Shown: piece by piece, positions 36,781 through 48,169 of the stretch
Position numbering within the stretch: position 1 is the first letter of the stretch
Layout of the letters: each line of letters opens with the position of its first letter
Origin: Ashinkailepas kermadecensis
Taxonomy: Eukaryota; Arthropoda; Thecostraca; Neolepadidae
NCBI GenBank assembly: GCA_034440615.1
Contig: JAOTOM010004018.1
Span: 1-64,000 of the forward strand
DNA: 64,000 nt
Direction of reading: 5' to 3'
The notes under the pieces: model-generated
The model's database searches: none
What the model was told of the DNA's origin: nothing
The model's input: the letters and a program-made list of their open reading frames with translations, nothing else
Translations under genes and position numbers: made by a program

Positions 36781-37389
36781 GTCAGTTACCTGTTCCAGTT
36801 ACCGGAACCGGGCCGCCCGCCAGACTGCTCCGTCGGGCGGCTCGGCGCAATCGGCTTCGCGAAGAAAGGAGTGAAGTAATTGAATAAAGTATGGAAACGC
36901 TTAGATACACAATGACAAACAGTAGTTTTCAGAATGTGTAGGGAGTAACATGCAAAGGGACATCAATCGCATGACAGTCATTTGCATTTCTGACAACATT
37001 CCAGTTGACCAAGTTTGGTTCCATTAACCTGTCATGAACTTGACCTGACTTGACCTCGGTGACCTAACATGACCTTGAAACTATATAGTATATCAATATA
37101 CATCAAACAAGTCGCTAGTGTTGCCAAGAACACTTCCCTTTTGCCAATATACGGTAAGCACATCAGCGCCGATTTTTGTGGTCTGGAGCTACGAAATGTT
37201 TTGACTTTAACGGCCCTTAACTAGAAATATTTTCGGCCGATTTCCGTTTTTCTTGCTTTAAACGACGCGCCAGTAATCTCTAAGTAGGTTCGCAAAACAT
37301 GGCGTATATCGACCGGTATAATCTGGAGTTATGTACGAAAAACCGGAGGGATGGGCGGATTTCGCCCCCACCCCTCCCTCCAATGCGCG

Positions 37390-38600
37390 TGTTAAAAGGA
37401 GTGATTCCGTTCCGTCTCTGCTAGACGGAAACAGGTATCAGCGATGACGTTGGACGCGCCAACCTGCTGAACAGAGCCTTTTCAGCCAAGTTCACAGCAC
37501 GGGATGTAGCCCAGTACCCACTATTACAGGACTACGGATTGTCTAATCTTACAGACTTTCGGCCCTCATTAGAACAAATCCACACGATTATCATTGGACT
37601 TGACTAGCACAAAGCATGTGGACCAGATAATATCAGCGCCCGAATCATCCGAGAGTGTGCTGACCAATTATGAGTTCCGTTGCACAAAATTTGTATCCTC
37701 TCCATCAGGCAGGGAAAATTTCCGAACCGATGGAAAATGGTAAACATCACACCAATATATAAGAAAGACAACCGAAAAATTCCGACAAACTACCGAACCG
37801 TTTCACTTCTTTGCCTGTGTGGCAAGATTTTAGAAAAACAATTTACAATGTTTTGAGTGCTCACAATTTGCCAGTACTGACTGACACCCAGCACGGTTTT
37901 ATTCCAAAAAGGTCATGCGTTTCAAACCTCGCAGTTTTCTTGAGGCACGCCTGGGATTCGATCGCTGCTGGTTACCAGACAGATGCAATCTATACGGACT
38001 ACTCTTCGGTTTTCCAAAGTGTCAACCATAAGCTGTTACTATATAAGCTCGAAAATGCATATCATGTTTCATGCAAAATTATCTCTCTGATTCGCTCATA
38101 CCTGACTGGTCGCCGGCAGCGGGTGTGTCACTTCCGGTGTACCGGAAGGGAGCTTGCTGGCCCCTCTGTTATTTGCCCTGGTAACGATCTGCCATTCAGG
38201 ATTGACTCGGAATGTCTAATGTTTGCTGATGACGTCAATATTTTTTAGGAGGGTAGCGTCTGTGGACGCGCGACCCGCCTGCAGAGGATATTGATTCCCT
38301 CTGCAAGTGGTCCGCAGACTGGATGCTATCCTTGAACCCTCTGAAATATAGGTCGTTCACAATGACTCTCCGTCGTACTCCTGTGCGCTTCGAATATAAG
38401 GTACACGATACAACGCTGCAGCGTGAGACTGTGACGCGAGACCTGGGTGTGTACTTGGACAGTAAATTGGCATTCGCATAGCATGTGGCAAAAACTGTGT
38501 CATCTGCGAACCGTGCTCTCGGACTGTTTATTAGATCAACGCAAGCAGGGGTTCCTGGTAGCAAATTCTCGAAAAGGGGGGGGGGGGTGACTCCATCAAC
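37390..38600 (+). pseudogene. LINE ORF2 reverse transcriptase part (jockey/R1-like), broken
   Basis: Reads, with frame changes, KRSDSVPSLLDGNRY (linker before the RT), RANLLNRAFSAKFTARD, HKACGPDNISARIIREC, FPNRWKMVNITPIYKKD and LTDTQHGFIPKRSCVSNLA. It continues YTDYSSVFQSVNHKLLLYKL, LIRSYLTGRRQRV and CLMFADDVNIF, the last with the catalytic Asp pair near 38220-38240. Then come CKWSADWMLSLNPLKY, RDLGVYLDSKLAFA and ANRALGLFIRSTQ. Frame breaks and stops (for example near 37420, 37605, 37855, 38245 and 38480) rule out function. It begins in the linker where the endonuclease part at 28771-29870 ends and lies on the same strand. The two are probably one interrupted copy. Beyond 38577 a G13 run starts unrelated sequence. 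Confidence 0.88.
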
Positions 38601-39084
38601 ACCTTCTTTTATTGGCGGCGGAACTTTCAGTGCGCAACACTATTCAGTTTTTGCCAACAGCATTGCTGCCGATGAGCTAGAACTTCCAGTAACTTATAAA
38701 CAAAAAATTAGGCTGTCTTGCAACAAACTGCATCAGATTCGTGCCACCCTAGGTCGTACCATAAGGAAGTCACGCAATCATAAGGCGTGGCTACTCGTAA
38801 ATTAGGGACTTCAACGCACTATGTCCTATTCTAACAGGCGTAGTGCATCTTAAAGTACGTTTTCTCAAAATTAGCTCTTCTCGTCAGCATAGGGCTCCTA
38901 TGGCAGCGCTGGACTACCGATGGCAAGCGCTAAAAGCGCAGCGCACTCGAAGATCCGTGCCCATCTGTCATATGTGCATAGCATTCAGCTCTGAGCGTCT
39001 TCAAGCATGTATACAGAGCCTTTAAGCATGTACACAGAGCTGGAGTGACTTTTGACGCGGTGCATCCACCAAATTGCATTACCA

Positions 39085-39180
39085 AAAGCAGACACAGAAA
39101 GTCATCCCGTCCCTGGGATTGAACTCAAGACCCGCGGAAAACAAACCAACGACTCTGCCAATTCACCGTTCGGGACACAC
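39085..39180 (-). mobile_element. tRNA-like SINE head
   Basis: On the minus strand GAATTGGCAGAGTCGTTGG resembles an A box and GAGTTCAATCCC (39115-39126) a B box, about 35 bp apart as in a tRNA. The pairing of the ends is poor. It has no core of the 15262-15418 family. Confidence 0.5.
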
Positions 39181-39199
39181 GGCACTGGCCGGCTGCGGT

Positions 39200-40860
39200 G
39201 CGATGCGCACCGTGAGCTGCAAGCGCGGGAAAATGCCGCGCTAAATCGCCCTCCTTGAACACAGGCTCAAAGAAATTCGGCAGAAGTAGACGGTTGTTAT
39301 ATTTCCAAATGACTAAGGAGAAAACTTGGCCCGGAGTGAGGAAATGAGAACTGGAAGATCAGCATTGCAACGTGAACCTCCCTTGAAAGCTGACAGCGGG
39401 CGCAAATGCAGCCGCAAAACTCTTTGAACACAAATCAAGATGGAATAGTTGGGAGACCTAACGTGCAGAAGATTTGGATATAAGTTAGTTAAAATCAAAT
39501 TTAAAATAGCTCTGTGTGAAATAAATGTGGGTGGGGAAATTAGAACGCGAAACATCGTGACGGCCGGGCCCCTCAGATGAGCTTTTGCACCATATGTATT
39601 GTGCTGTATTGTACTATAAAAGCGTCATCCCAAGATAAAAGGGGCTATTGTCAGTGCACAGTGTACACAGTGCATAGTAAACACTACCAGTAAAAAAAGG
39701 TCGGACACGATATACTCATAATCTCACTCAAGCAGAAGCGTCTTCGCTAAAGCAAAATGGATCCTAAAGAATGCACGGGAGCAGACTCCCTCGGGCTTCG
39801 TTCTCACTCGTAACCAAGATATATTACTTCGTATATATATTATTTCGTGGATGAAGCCATGGATCCATGACCACCATCAGTGTAATCGTTGATAAAACAT
39901 TAAAATGTAATTTCTTAGTTCAAACCACTGTAGTCTGACCAACAAAGCCATGCTAACTAACCTGTGACTCTGACATTGATCTGGTAGCTCAAAATAATAA
40001 CTGGTATCCGAGGCTAATATAATTCATGCCGAGACGATTTCCAGCCCAAATTAATCCATATACTGCATGGTAGCTTTGAAGACTTGCATTCGAGTTTAGA
40101 CCTGACCCGTAACCTTTCATAAGAGTGCAGTGATTACAAAACGAGCACCGGAAAACCACTAGATTCTGGAATAAGCATCGACTGCACTTCGAGCTCCAGT
40201 TCCAGGCAGTTGGCTGCGGAGATAGTATTTGCTCTAGCAGTCTGTCGTGGATGAGTACGCCCAAGTCGATCGCTGGTTCAACTAGACTTTATATCACCCG
40301 TTGATATGCTTACGCACATCAGTTTAAAATTTCATTATTTTTAGTGGCATATTGTCGCGTAGACTATTCTTGGCACGGACATACATGGGTCTGCTTGTTC
40401 ATGATCTATACGAAAAGGCTTGTTCATTCTCCACACGCGCCGGGTCCCTTGATAGACGTGACATTTGAATGTAATTCATGTCGCTAAAGTGATTAATATT
40501 TTATGAATGGGTATGCCTGGGTGGTTTGCATCCAGCGCAAACCATCCTCTCGCATCTATGTATGGGGTGACACTACCACAGCGAAAGTTGTGCACAGTCA
40601 CTGGGCGATCGAACAACACATGGTACGTTGGTTCTTGCCTCCCGAGAGCATTGTGCCAGCCACTGCAGTGGAGGGAGTCGCGGTCACCCCCGTCTCCGCA
40701 TTTGGCCCACAGATGCGCCGATGTCGTCGGACAAAAGAAAACAAATCGTCTCGCGTACGCCACGAATTTACCCGATGTCCATGGACCAGTCATATATCCC
40801 AAGACAGATTAATGGCAACGTCTCTTGGAAAGCCAGGTACTGACGCGTTCAACTCAGCCG
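39200..40860. other. Unassigned intronic sequence
   Basis: Inside the large intron of the minus-strand gene. No gene, terminus or repeat is supported. The open frames at 40476-40843 have no recognised domain. Confidence 0.4.
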
Positions 40861-40867
40861 TGCACCT

Positions 40868-41000
40868 GATCCGGAGACGGAGACGGAGACGGAGACGGAG
40901 ACGGAGACCGAGACGGAGACGAAGACGGAGACGGAGACGGAGACGGAGACGGAGACGGAGACGGAGACGGAGACGGAGACGGAGACGGAGACGGAGACGG
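40868..41000. repeat. (GGAGAC)n microsatellite
   Basis: Some twenty hexamers with a few point variants. The poly-Arg frame across it is an artefact. Confidence 0.96.
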
Positions 41001-41384
41001 ATACATGATTTGAATGTATTACGTGATCAAGCGACTAGATAAACATAAATACTACTATGTGTTCAGGTGGTTTGGAAACAGGGTTAATGCTGAACAGAAC
41101 TGGTTACAACTAGCCACACCCACCACCTGATCCGCAAACGCCAGCTCAGCGACACACATTTAATTCGCGCCCTGCGTATGTGGGTAGGGAAACGCCCACT
41201 CCATCCGCATATTGAACTTGGCACGCAACGTTCGAAAATCCACCTTCTCTCCAACCACCACAACACAGCCTGGCTCAGCCAAAACAACGCTTCTCGGTCA
41301 GCACGGCAAGGGGGCATTTTTAGCAAGCCAACGACGAACACGGCTCAACTCGTGTGCTGGCATCGCATTTCCATCTTCGAGTAA

Positions 41385-41600
41385 CATATCGGTTGAGTGG
41401 GTACAAGTAAGGCAGTTGTCTCCGAGTAACATATGGGTTACGTGGGTACGAGTACGGCAGTGGTCTCCGAGTAACACATCGGTTGCGTGGGTACGAGTAC
41501 GGCAGTGGTCTCCGAGTAACATGCCGATTGCGTGGGTACGAGTAAGGCAGTGGTCTAAGAGTAATATATCGGCTGGGTGGGTACGAGTAAGGCAGTGGCG
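41385..41600. repeat. 45-bp minisatellite, about five copies
   Basis: Units run GAGTAACATATCGGTTGCGT, GGGTACGAGTACGGCAGTGG, TCTCC. It sits about 95 bp inside the intron that follows exon A on the minus strand. Confidence 0.93.
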
Positions 41601-41695
41601 GACATGCATGTACAACCGGCGGCTGGGGGGTGGGGGAGGCTGTGCGCGGGTCGGGAGGTGCACGTGCCGGGCGGGTGCCGGTTTGGTGCGTTTAC

Positions 41696-41848
41696 CGTGG
41701 CAGACGTCAACAGAGACGGGGTCGTCACACACGGAGGCGGCGGGCGCCACCGGCCCGCTCTGCTTACTGCTCAGCGGCTTCTTGTCGGCGGCCAGAGCGG
41801 GCTCGCCGTCGGACGCCGGCTTCGGCTTCCGGTCCGGAGCCGTCGCCA
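41696..41848 (-). CDS. Internal exon of the PDE1-like gene (exon A)
   Basis: A 153-bp minus-strand exon. A GCTGACC branch-point-like word and GGTTGCAG precede it and GTAAAC follows it. It enters and leaves after one base of a codon with exactly 50 codons between, so its exit phase fits exon B. The peptide includes ATAPDRKPKPASDGEP, AADKKPLSSKQSGPVAP and CDDPVSVDVCH. This is a low-complexity Lys/Pro/Ala/Ser-rich stretch, typical of a variable N-terminal region, and gives no family signal by itself. The link to the gene rests on splice borders, phase and strand. The preceding exon and the start codon are not found, and the gene must extend to higher coordinates. Confidence 0.6.
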
Positions 41849-41859
41849 CTGCAACCGCA

Positions 41860-42760
41860 CACAACACACCCGGTCAGCAATTGGTGGCCGACTCGTCGTG
41901 CACTCCCAACTTCACACTGTGAACTCGGCCTTGGCATCAGCAGGAGGTTCGGCGGCACCGCAGCACATTGATACCGGTCGAGTTAGAATTGTCGGATTTC
42001 GTTGTAACGGTACCTTTCGCCAACGGTCGGGCGGGCCGAAAAACGAAGCACACAACATGAGAAAGAAGATGGTCTCTGCTGAAAGAATATTCACCTGAAA
42101 CCAAAAAAAAACTGTAATCAACCGTTGCGGATGGCATCGAACGAACTTGCATCTTCGAGGTATTGGGAGAGAAGAGGTGAAATTAGGATAAACGATTAAA
42201 TTGGCCTTTGACTGGATATTCTAGCGGGGCATTCATGAGTCATGCGTGCAGTGAGATCAATTATCTCGCAGCGACTCCATGTTCATGTATTTAGTTACTT
42301 CGTTTATGGAAATGCTCGTCATGCCGGTTTACTAAGTCACGGCGTTAGCCACTAACTTTGTTTTCCTTTTCAGATCGTCAGCCGTCGGAAATAGTGATGA
42401 GGGGTAAAAAAGGCCCAGGTCCTCCTTGAGGCCGTACCCCGCTTTGGTGTACTTCCTTACCCATTTAAGTTGAATGACCGTTTAAATCCGGTTTTGCATG
42501 TTCACCACACCAAGTAGTATGAATTGGCTTAAACCACGTTTAAGCCACTGCCAGTTGGCAGCACGATTCAAGCGGGCATACTACTTAATATTGGAAGTTT
42601 GACTACCTTGGCGTTGGGCGAATACAAACAAAACAAACGGCCTTCGATGCAAAGTTAATGTTTGTCCGATGCATTGTCAAACCCAACTAGCACGGGTTGA
42701 AGGGTGTCATGTCATCAAAACCAGCATACTAATAATATATCCCTATCGATACCCTACCAG
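41860..42760. other. Unassigned sequence upstream of exon A
   Basis: Presumably intron of the minus-strand gene. No further exon could be supported. Confidence 0.35.
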
Positions 42761-42766
42761 TTCTTC

Positions 42767-42900
42767 AGTGTTAGTACACTGTTATTGTCCCAGCGTCAGT
42801 ACTTTACTAGTGGCTCGGAGTCAGTGCATTGCTCTTGTCTCAGTGTCAGTACACTAATTGTGGCTCAGAGTCAGTACACTATCAGTGACTCAGAGTCAGG
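42767..42900. repeat. 25-bp minisatellite, about six diverged copies
   Basis: GTCAGTACACT-type words recur at 42795, 42820, 42845, 42870 and 42895, exactly 25 bp apart, each followed by a TTGTGGCTCAGA-like stretch. Confidence 0.88.
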
Positions 42901-44200
42901 ACACCACCGTCTCAGTGCCAGAAAGTGCACCAGCGATATCTGCCAACACTGCGCCGATTATCGCCGTGGCGCTAAACGGAGCGCGCCGAGTTTGCGTCAG
43001 AATTCCCGCCGGATTTACCCGAGATATTCTGCGGCGATCGTGCCGTTTCATCCGCCAGCCTATCACTGGTTACTATGCTGAACTTCAACAGCAGGCGACT
43101 TGGTCTCCAAGGCATACTCGCACGCCACTGTCTGCAGAAGTCAACGATGGTGGAATGGGAGTTGCAAGCGCGAGGCGTACAGAACTGGAGTCATTCAGAA
43201 TGCATGGGGTGGCATATCGAAGGTTAAGTTTATTGTTGGCGTTCCACACCCGTTAGGTTGGGCATAGTAAATTCGCATGCGACGTGTTGGTGTAGCCAAT
43301 CGGGCTGGTGCTTCCCTGCCTGCAGTGGCACAGCCAATGAAATGCACAGGGGTATGTGCCCTCCCCTTGGCGTCATGGGGGTCCGAAGGGCCCGTAGTGT
43401 TTGGGGCACTAACCGCTTGTGGTTCTGTTGGGCAGCAGCACAATCACGTCCTTGAGAGTTAGGCGGTTTTTATCGACAAAAGGATGCTTTTCAAGGACGA
43501 CGGTGGGGCTCTTCAGACTGCATCACAAATTCGACCGAGCTCAGATTTTCCCGCACATTTTGAATTTATATGTGCCCTTTCAGACTTTTGAGGAACTTTG
43601 TGTACTGCACCCTTCTAGTGTGTACACTTGCTGACCAGGGTATGGGCCATACAACGTAACATGTCATGAACTCAGGAGATAATTTAACCTAATTTACTGA
43701 CTAGCATGAAAGGCTTCCTTTACATTTTTACACAACTTATGATACTGTGATCCGAGATATTGACCAGAAAACGACACGTATTGATACAAGCTTTAAATTA
43801 GTACTTGGTTCCTTATTCCCCATGGGACAGTCCCTTGTCGCCAAGAGTTAGCAAACACGAGTCGCCTTCAACGTAGGCAAAATTGGACCAATGAAATAAA
43901 TCAATCACGCTGATGTCAATGACGTAACGGTTTTTCATTTGTTCATTGGTTGTTATCCCGGCGATTCCTGCTGGCAACCTGAACAGTCCCGAAACCCATT
44001 GGCGCAAATGCGCTGCACCGATGTTACTGCCACCATTTAGCTCAATACGCCTACCCGCCCGTAGCCTACCGGGAGTGCCGTCAAGCGCACGTTAATTGTC
44101 GAAAATGGCTTCACTTCCATTCCACGTAAAGGTTCGTCGCGAACTCCCAGAATGTGGTCTGAACGACATCCAGAAAACATCAAAAGGCTTGTAGAAAGAA
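42901..44200. other. Unassigned sequence
   Basis: No gene or mobile element recognised. Confidence 0.35.
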
Positions 44201-44229
44201 CCTCAGAAGACATTTTTTGTCATATTGAC

Positions 44230-45030
44230 TTCATTAGGAGCCATTGTGAAGGTTGATTTTTCACCTTTGGCCTCTGAAAACAGAAGAGGCCTTTGAAGTT
44301 GGAAGGACACGTTCAATGTGAAAAGGCCCCTGAAGTTCGAGGGCCCTTTGCAAGTCCGTGCATAGATCCGTTTCAGCTTCATGGAGAAGTACTGGAATTC
44401 GCTTAGCTCAGGTAGGGAACATGAGGTGCCTTAGGAATTGGGAGCAATAGAGGCTCCTTGAAGCTAAATATATTAAAGTTGGATAAGCCTCTTTGAAAGT
44501 TCACATATGTGCCCGTTTGAGCTTGATGGGAGGAGTCTCCGAAGGCTTTGAAACCGAGTCGAGATCAGGATGAGCTCTTTGAAGCTGGAGGGACACCTCG
44601 AGGCTTGGGAGCCCCTTGAAGCCGGGAGGGGCACTAGCAAGAGCATACTGAAGCTGGAAGGTCCCCTGGAGCTGGAGGGGCACCTCGAGACTTGGTGGCC
44701 CTCGAAGTTTGGAGGGGCCCTAGTAAGGGCATACTGAGGCTGAAAATTTACCTAAAGCTGGATTGGCCCTTGAAGCCGGAGTGTCCCTAGAAGCAAGAAC
44801 GCCCTCAGTAACTCATGCATGGGCCCTTCGCCCTTGATGAAGAAGTCCCAGAAATTTTCGAAATCCAGCTGAAAATAGGAGGGACCTCCTTGAAGCTAGG
44901 GAAACCTTGGAGCTGGAAGAGCACTTTAAGAAACTGGATGCACACCTTGAAGCTGGAGTGTCCTTTCGAAGCCAAATGGTCCCTCTGGTTAGAGTCAAAG
45001 CTGGCTAGGACGCCAGGGCCAGCTATGGCT
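44230..45030. repeat. Diverged minisatellite, about 22-24 bp, GAAGCTGGA/GGGCCC type
   Basis: Loosely periodic words such as CCTTGAAGCTGGAGGG, CTTGAAGCCGGGAGGGGC and CCCTCGAAGTTTGGAGG. It resembles the decayed 21-bp array in the hAT-like element in its G/C block plus GAAG layout. Homology to that array is not established. Confidence 0.7.
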
Positions 45031-45305
45031 TAAGGGCTCATCTGATCAGGACCCCGCTGTGGCGACATGAATCTTCTGAGCTGGGTTGAAGGGGTTGGCT
45101 TGGGTCGGCGCCCAAATCAGGAAATACGGCCTGGGTATAGGCACAGAGCCACATTCAGTAGGTATCTGAAAATATGTCTACTCTGACCAGACCTACTCCG
45201 ACTCTGGCCCAATCTGGGTAAGAACCTTGTGGCTGGTGATCAGATGATTGGACGAGCCGCCTCGCACCGCCATTGTGTTGTTATAGTTTGCGGTATATGG
45301 GGGGG

Positions 45306-45575
<270 letters not shown>

Positions 45576-45929
45576 GTTCCATCTTATGCCCTGCAACGTG
45601 TTTATTCTTTCTTCCAGTCAGCTTTGAATGACGCCATAGTCGGCATCCTCCTCGCAAAGTGGTCCAATATGCTGACTCGCTGCTGTCAATGGCACCACTC
45701 GAGACTTCAAAGAATCGCTGTCCTTAGTTCATTTATGGCTTCTGAGTTCTACTTGCAAGCTGTTTTCCCTGAGATTGCAGAACGGAAAGATTGAAGGCTT
45801 CGACAAGCATCTTCGCCACAGGTGATCTTTTTTAACTGCGACGCAGGATGAAACGCCGAGAAAGAGCAGCGTCGGGAATACTTCGTCACACTCCTACACA
45901 ATCTGACACGCTATCCTGGCGACATATCA

Positions 45930-46365
45930 CCCACACATGGCGGAGCACCCAGACATGGTACACTACACAGACATGACATCCTGACGCTGATGTCACCCTG
46001 ACCAGACATGACATCCTGTCCAGACATGGTGCACAACGCAGACATGACACCCTCCCCAGACATGGTACACTATACGCGGACATGCCACGCCACCCGAACA
46101 TCGCACACTACGCAAAAATGGCTCCCTGCCCAAACATTGTGCACTACGCAGATGTGACACCCTGCCCAGACATGGTATATTACGCAGACATAACATCCTG
46201 CCCAGACATGGCACATTACGCAGAAACGGCACCCTGCCCAGACATGGTACACTACGCAGAAATGACACCCTGCTTATACATGGTACATTGCGCAGACATA
46301 ACATCCTGCCCAGACATGGCACACTACACAGAAATGGCACCCTTCCCAGACATGGTACACTCGCT
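45930..46365. repeat. 36-bp minisatellite
   Basis: About eleven units of ATGGTACACTACGCAGACAT then GACACCCTGCCCAGAC. Being 12 codons long it yields open frames of a 12-residue repeat on both strands. Confidence 0.94.
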
Positions 46366-46504
46366 AGGCGTCATGAGCGGACATACCACCGGTGGCGCCG
46401 ACCTGGTGGTGGGTTTGTGAAGGAACACCATCAGATTGGTCTTGCTGTGGTTAATGCCTTATTCTAGTTTCTACAGGCGGTGCAAGTAATTTCCAATGGT
46501 CAAA

Positions 46505-46760
46505 TGTGAAAAACATTAGAACAAGCTCTCTGATGAGGCGTAGTTAGTTTATCAAATTCATTCCGCCCTGTCACTTTGTCCTCAAAGTGAAATGGGAGGA
46601 ATTGTTCACTCAACTTCTGGTAATCAAATGCGTCATACAGCTTCTGTACAATGTGCTGACAATTTCCGTAAGGGAATTGTGTAGGGAAAATTCGCGGTGT
46701 AGATGTACTCTTTCCATTCAACGGCCATGAACGTAAAGTTCTTAAACAATATCGAGGGAA
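46505..46760 (-). other. Possible coding remnant of unknown origin
   Basis: A minus-strand frame reads STPRIFPTQFPYGNCQHIVQ, then KLYDAFDYQKLSEQFLPFHF and EDKVTGRNEFDKL. Its amino-acid composition looks more protein-like than the neighbourhood. A second frame just upstream (FTFMAVEWKEYIYTANFPY) may belong to it with a frameshift. I do not recognise the family. It could be a transposon remnant or chance. Confidence 0.25.
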
Positions 46761-47254
46761 CCTGTGGGCCTCAACTCCAATGGTCGCGCAAATCATGTCA
46801 GGCACGACGCCTATCGTTTTAAATATGAAAATCCACCCATAACTTTGGCATTGGGGCCCATTAACGTTCAGAGAATGGTTCCGCGCCCGGCCATATCATC
46901 AATGGCGGTCTGTCGGCGGCGAGCCGCGGGCGCCGCCACCGCCTATGGTGGATGAATATTAGAATATCGTTCCAGAAGACTATTCGCAAGATAACAATAT
47001 GTGCATTATACCAGTGTAAGTGGCAATGCAATTGAAATATGAAGGCAAGCTAACTTTAATACATGCACTTCGCATTATATTTTATAGAGAAAGAGTCTCA
47101 TAACTTGTAACTATAATATTTGCGCACACACTAGGGAGCATCGGGGCGCGCTGGTTGCGGACGCACATTTCAGAGTTCTTGAATGGCATCAGGAACCTAA
47201 TTGTTTTCTTTCTTTAAGTGGAGATCCCCCGATGCCCGCATTACCATTGCGTCT

Positions 47255-47342
47255 GACGTCTAACATACGCAGACATGACACCCTGCCCAGATATGGTATA
47301 CTACGCAGAGATAACAAGCCACCCAGACATGGCACATCACTC
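47255..47342. repeat. Detached piece of the 36-bp minisatellite
   Basis: About two and a half units (ACGCAGACATGACACCCTGC, then ATATGGTATACTACGCAGAG) identical in type to the array at 45930-46365, which lies about 890 bp away. Confidence 0.88.
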
Positions 47343-47344
47343 AC

Positions 47345-48105
47345 GTGAGTACTCACAGCCCGACCATCGAAGCCGAGGGAAATGCAAGATCATATCCAAT
47401 CGACAATCTCGGAGAGAGCGAAACGGAGCAAGAGAGTGAAACGGAGAGAGCCAAAGGGAAGAAGATACAGGAGCAAACAAACTTGCGGAGCATTTTGTAA
47501 TGGAATTCTGACAACAAAAAACATTCAGAGTTGAGCGATACGAGCACAAGAACGTGCTAATAACCTACACTTTCCCAAAATAAACATCCTCAGAACCGAA
47601 TAAGTAAATATATGTAACCGAATATAATATAAATATATAAATAACCGAATAACTCTGACAGCTAAACTATTTCAAATACAACTCAGTCACCTTGACGTGG
47701 AATGGCCTGATTGACCTCCTCGACCAGCCCCTGGAAAGATGTGCTTCCAACATAGTTCAAATGTAAAACAAGTTGCATCATGTCACATGTGAAAAATTAA
47801 TAGCGACTGGCCTCACAGCAATATTCAGCCCCTGAAGTGGACGCCACAAGAGCCACTTCATCAGCGCCAAAAATACGTAGAAAGGGGCTTTGAAGAACGT
47901 CCCGTTATGGCGACCACTGCGCGTTCTCCAGGGTGGGTTTACAACGCTGTAAATCCAGAGACGGACGGCACATCGTCGGTTTCATCGCTCTGCTAGTGTC
48001 GCTCGTGTCAAGCCCAGATTTGTCTTAGAACACGGACGCGAGGACGTGGGCGGGTAACACGACTGGGGCCACGCTTCGGACGAAGAGGCAGACGCCGCGG
48101 ACGGC
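47345..48105. other. Unassigned sequence
   Basis: No gene or element recognised. Confidence 0.35.
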
Positions 48106-48109
48106 GGAA

Positions 48110-48168
48110 GGAGGACGGAGGACGGACGGAGGACGGACGGAGGACGGACGGAGGACGGACGGACGGAG
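48110..48168. repeat. (GGAGGACGGAC)n short array
   Basis: Five or so copies of GGACGGACGGAGGAC-type words. Confidence 0.85.
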
Positions 48169-48169
48169 A

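Larger units (their letters stand above)
29871..37385. mobile_element. Element X, inserted in the LINE and itself split by a hAT-like element
   Basis: Inferred insertion between the endonuclease and reverse transcriptase parts of a LINE. Its own sequence is 29871-30245 plus 36789-37385, about 970 bp. The flanks share CGCG (29867-29870 and 37386-37389). Both ends have related inverted G-rich blocks: left ACGCACACTGGAGGGGGG, right, when inverted, ACGCGCATTGGAGGGAGG. Both halves carry several AGGTCA/TGACCT words near the inner sides. No coding frame is recognised. Type and exact limits are uncertain. Confidence 0.55.

Noticed and set aside
41590..41606. CAGTGGCGGACATGC as a hAT terminus paired with the one near 59853
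   Set aside because: The first bases belong to the 45-bp repeat unit, the distance is 18 kb, and no matching target duplication is present.
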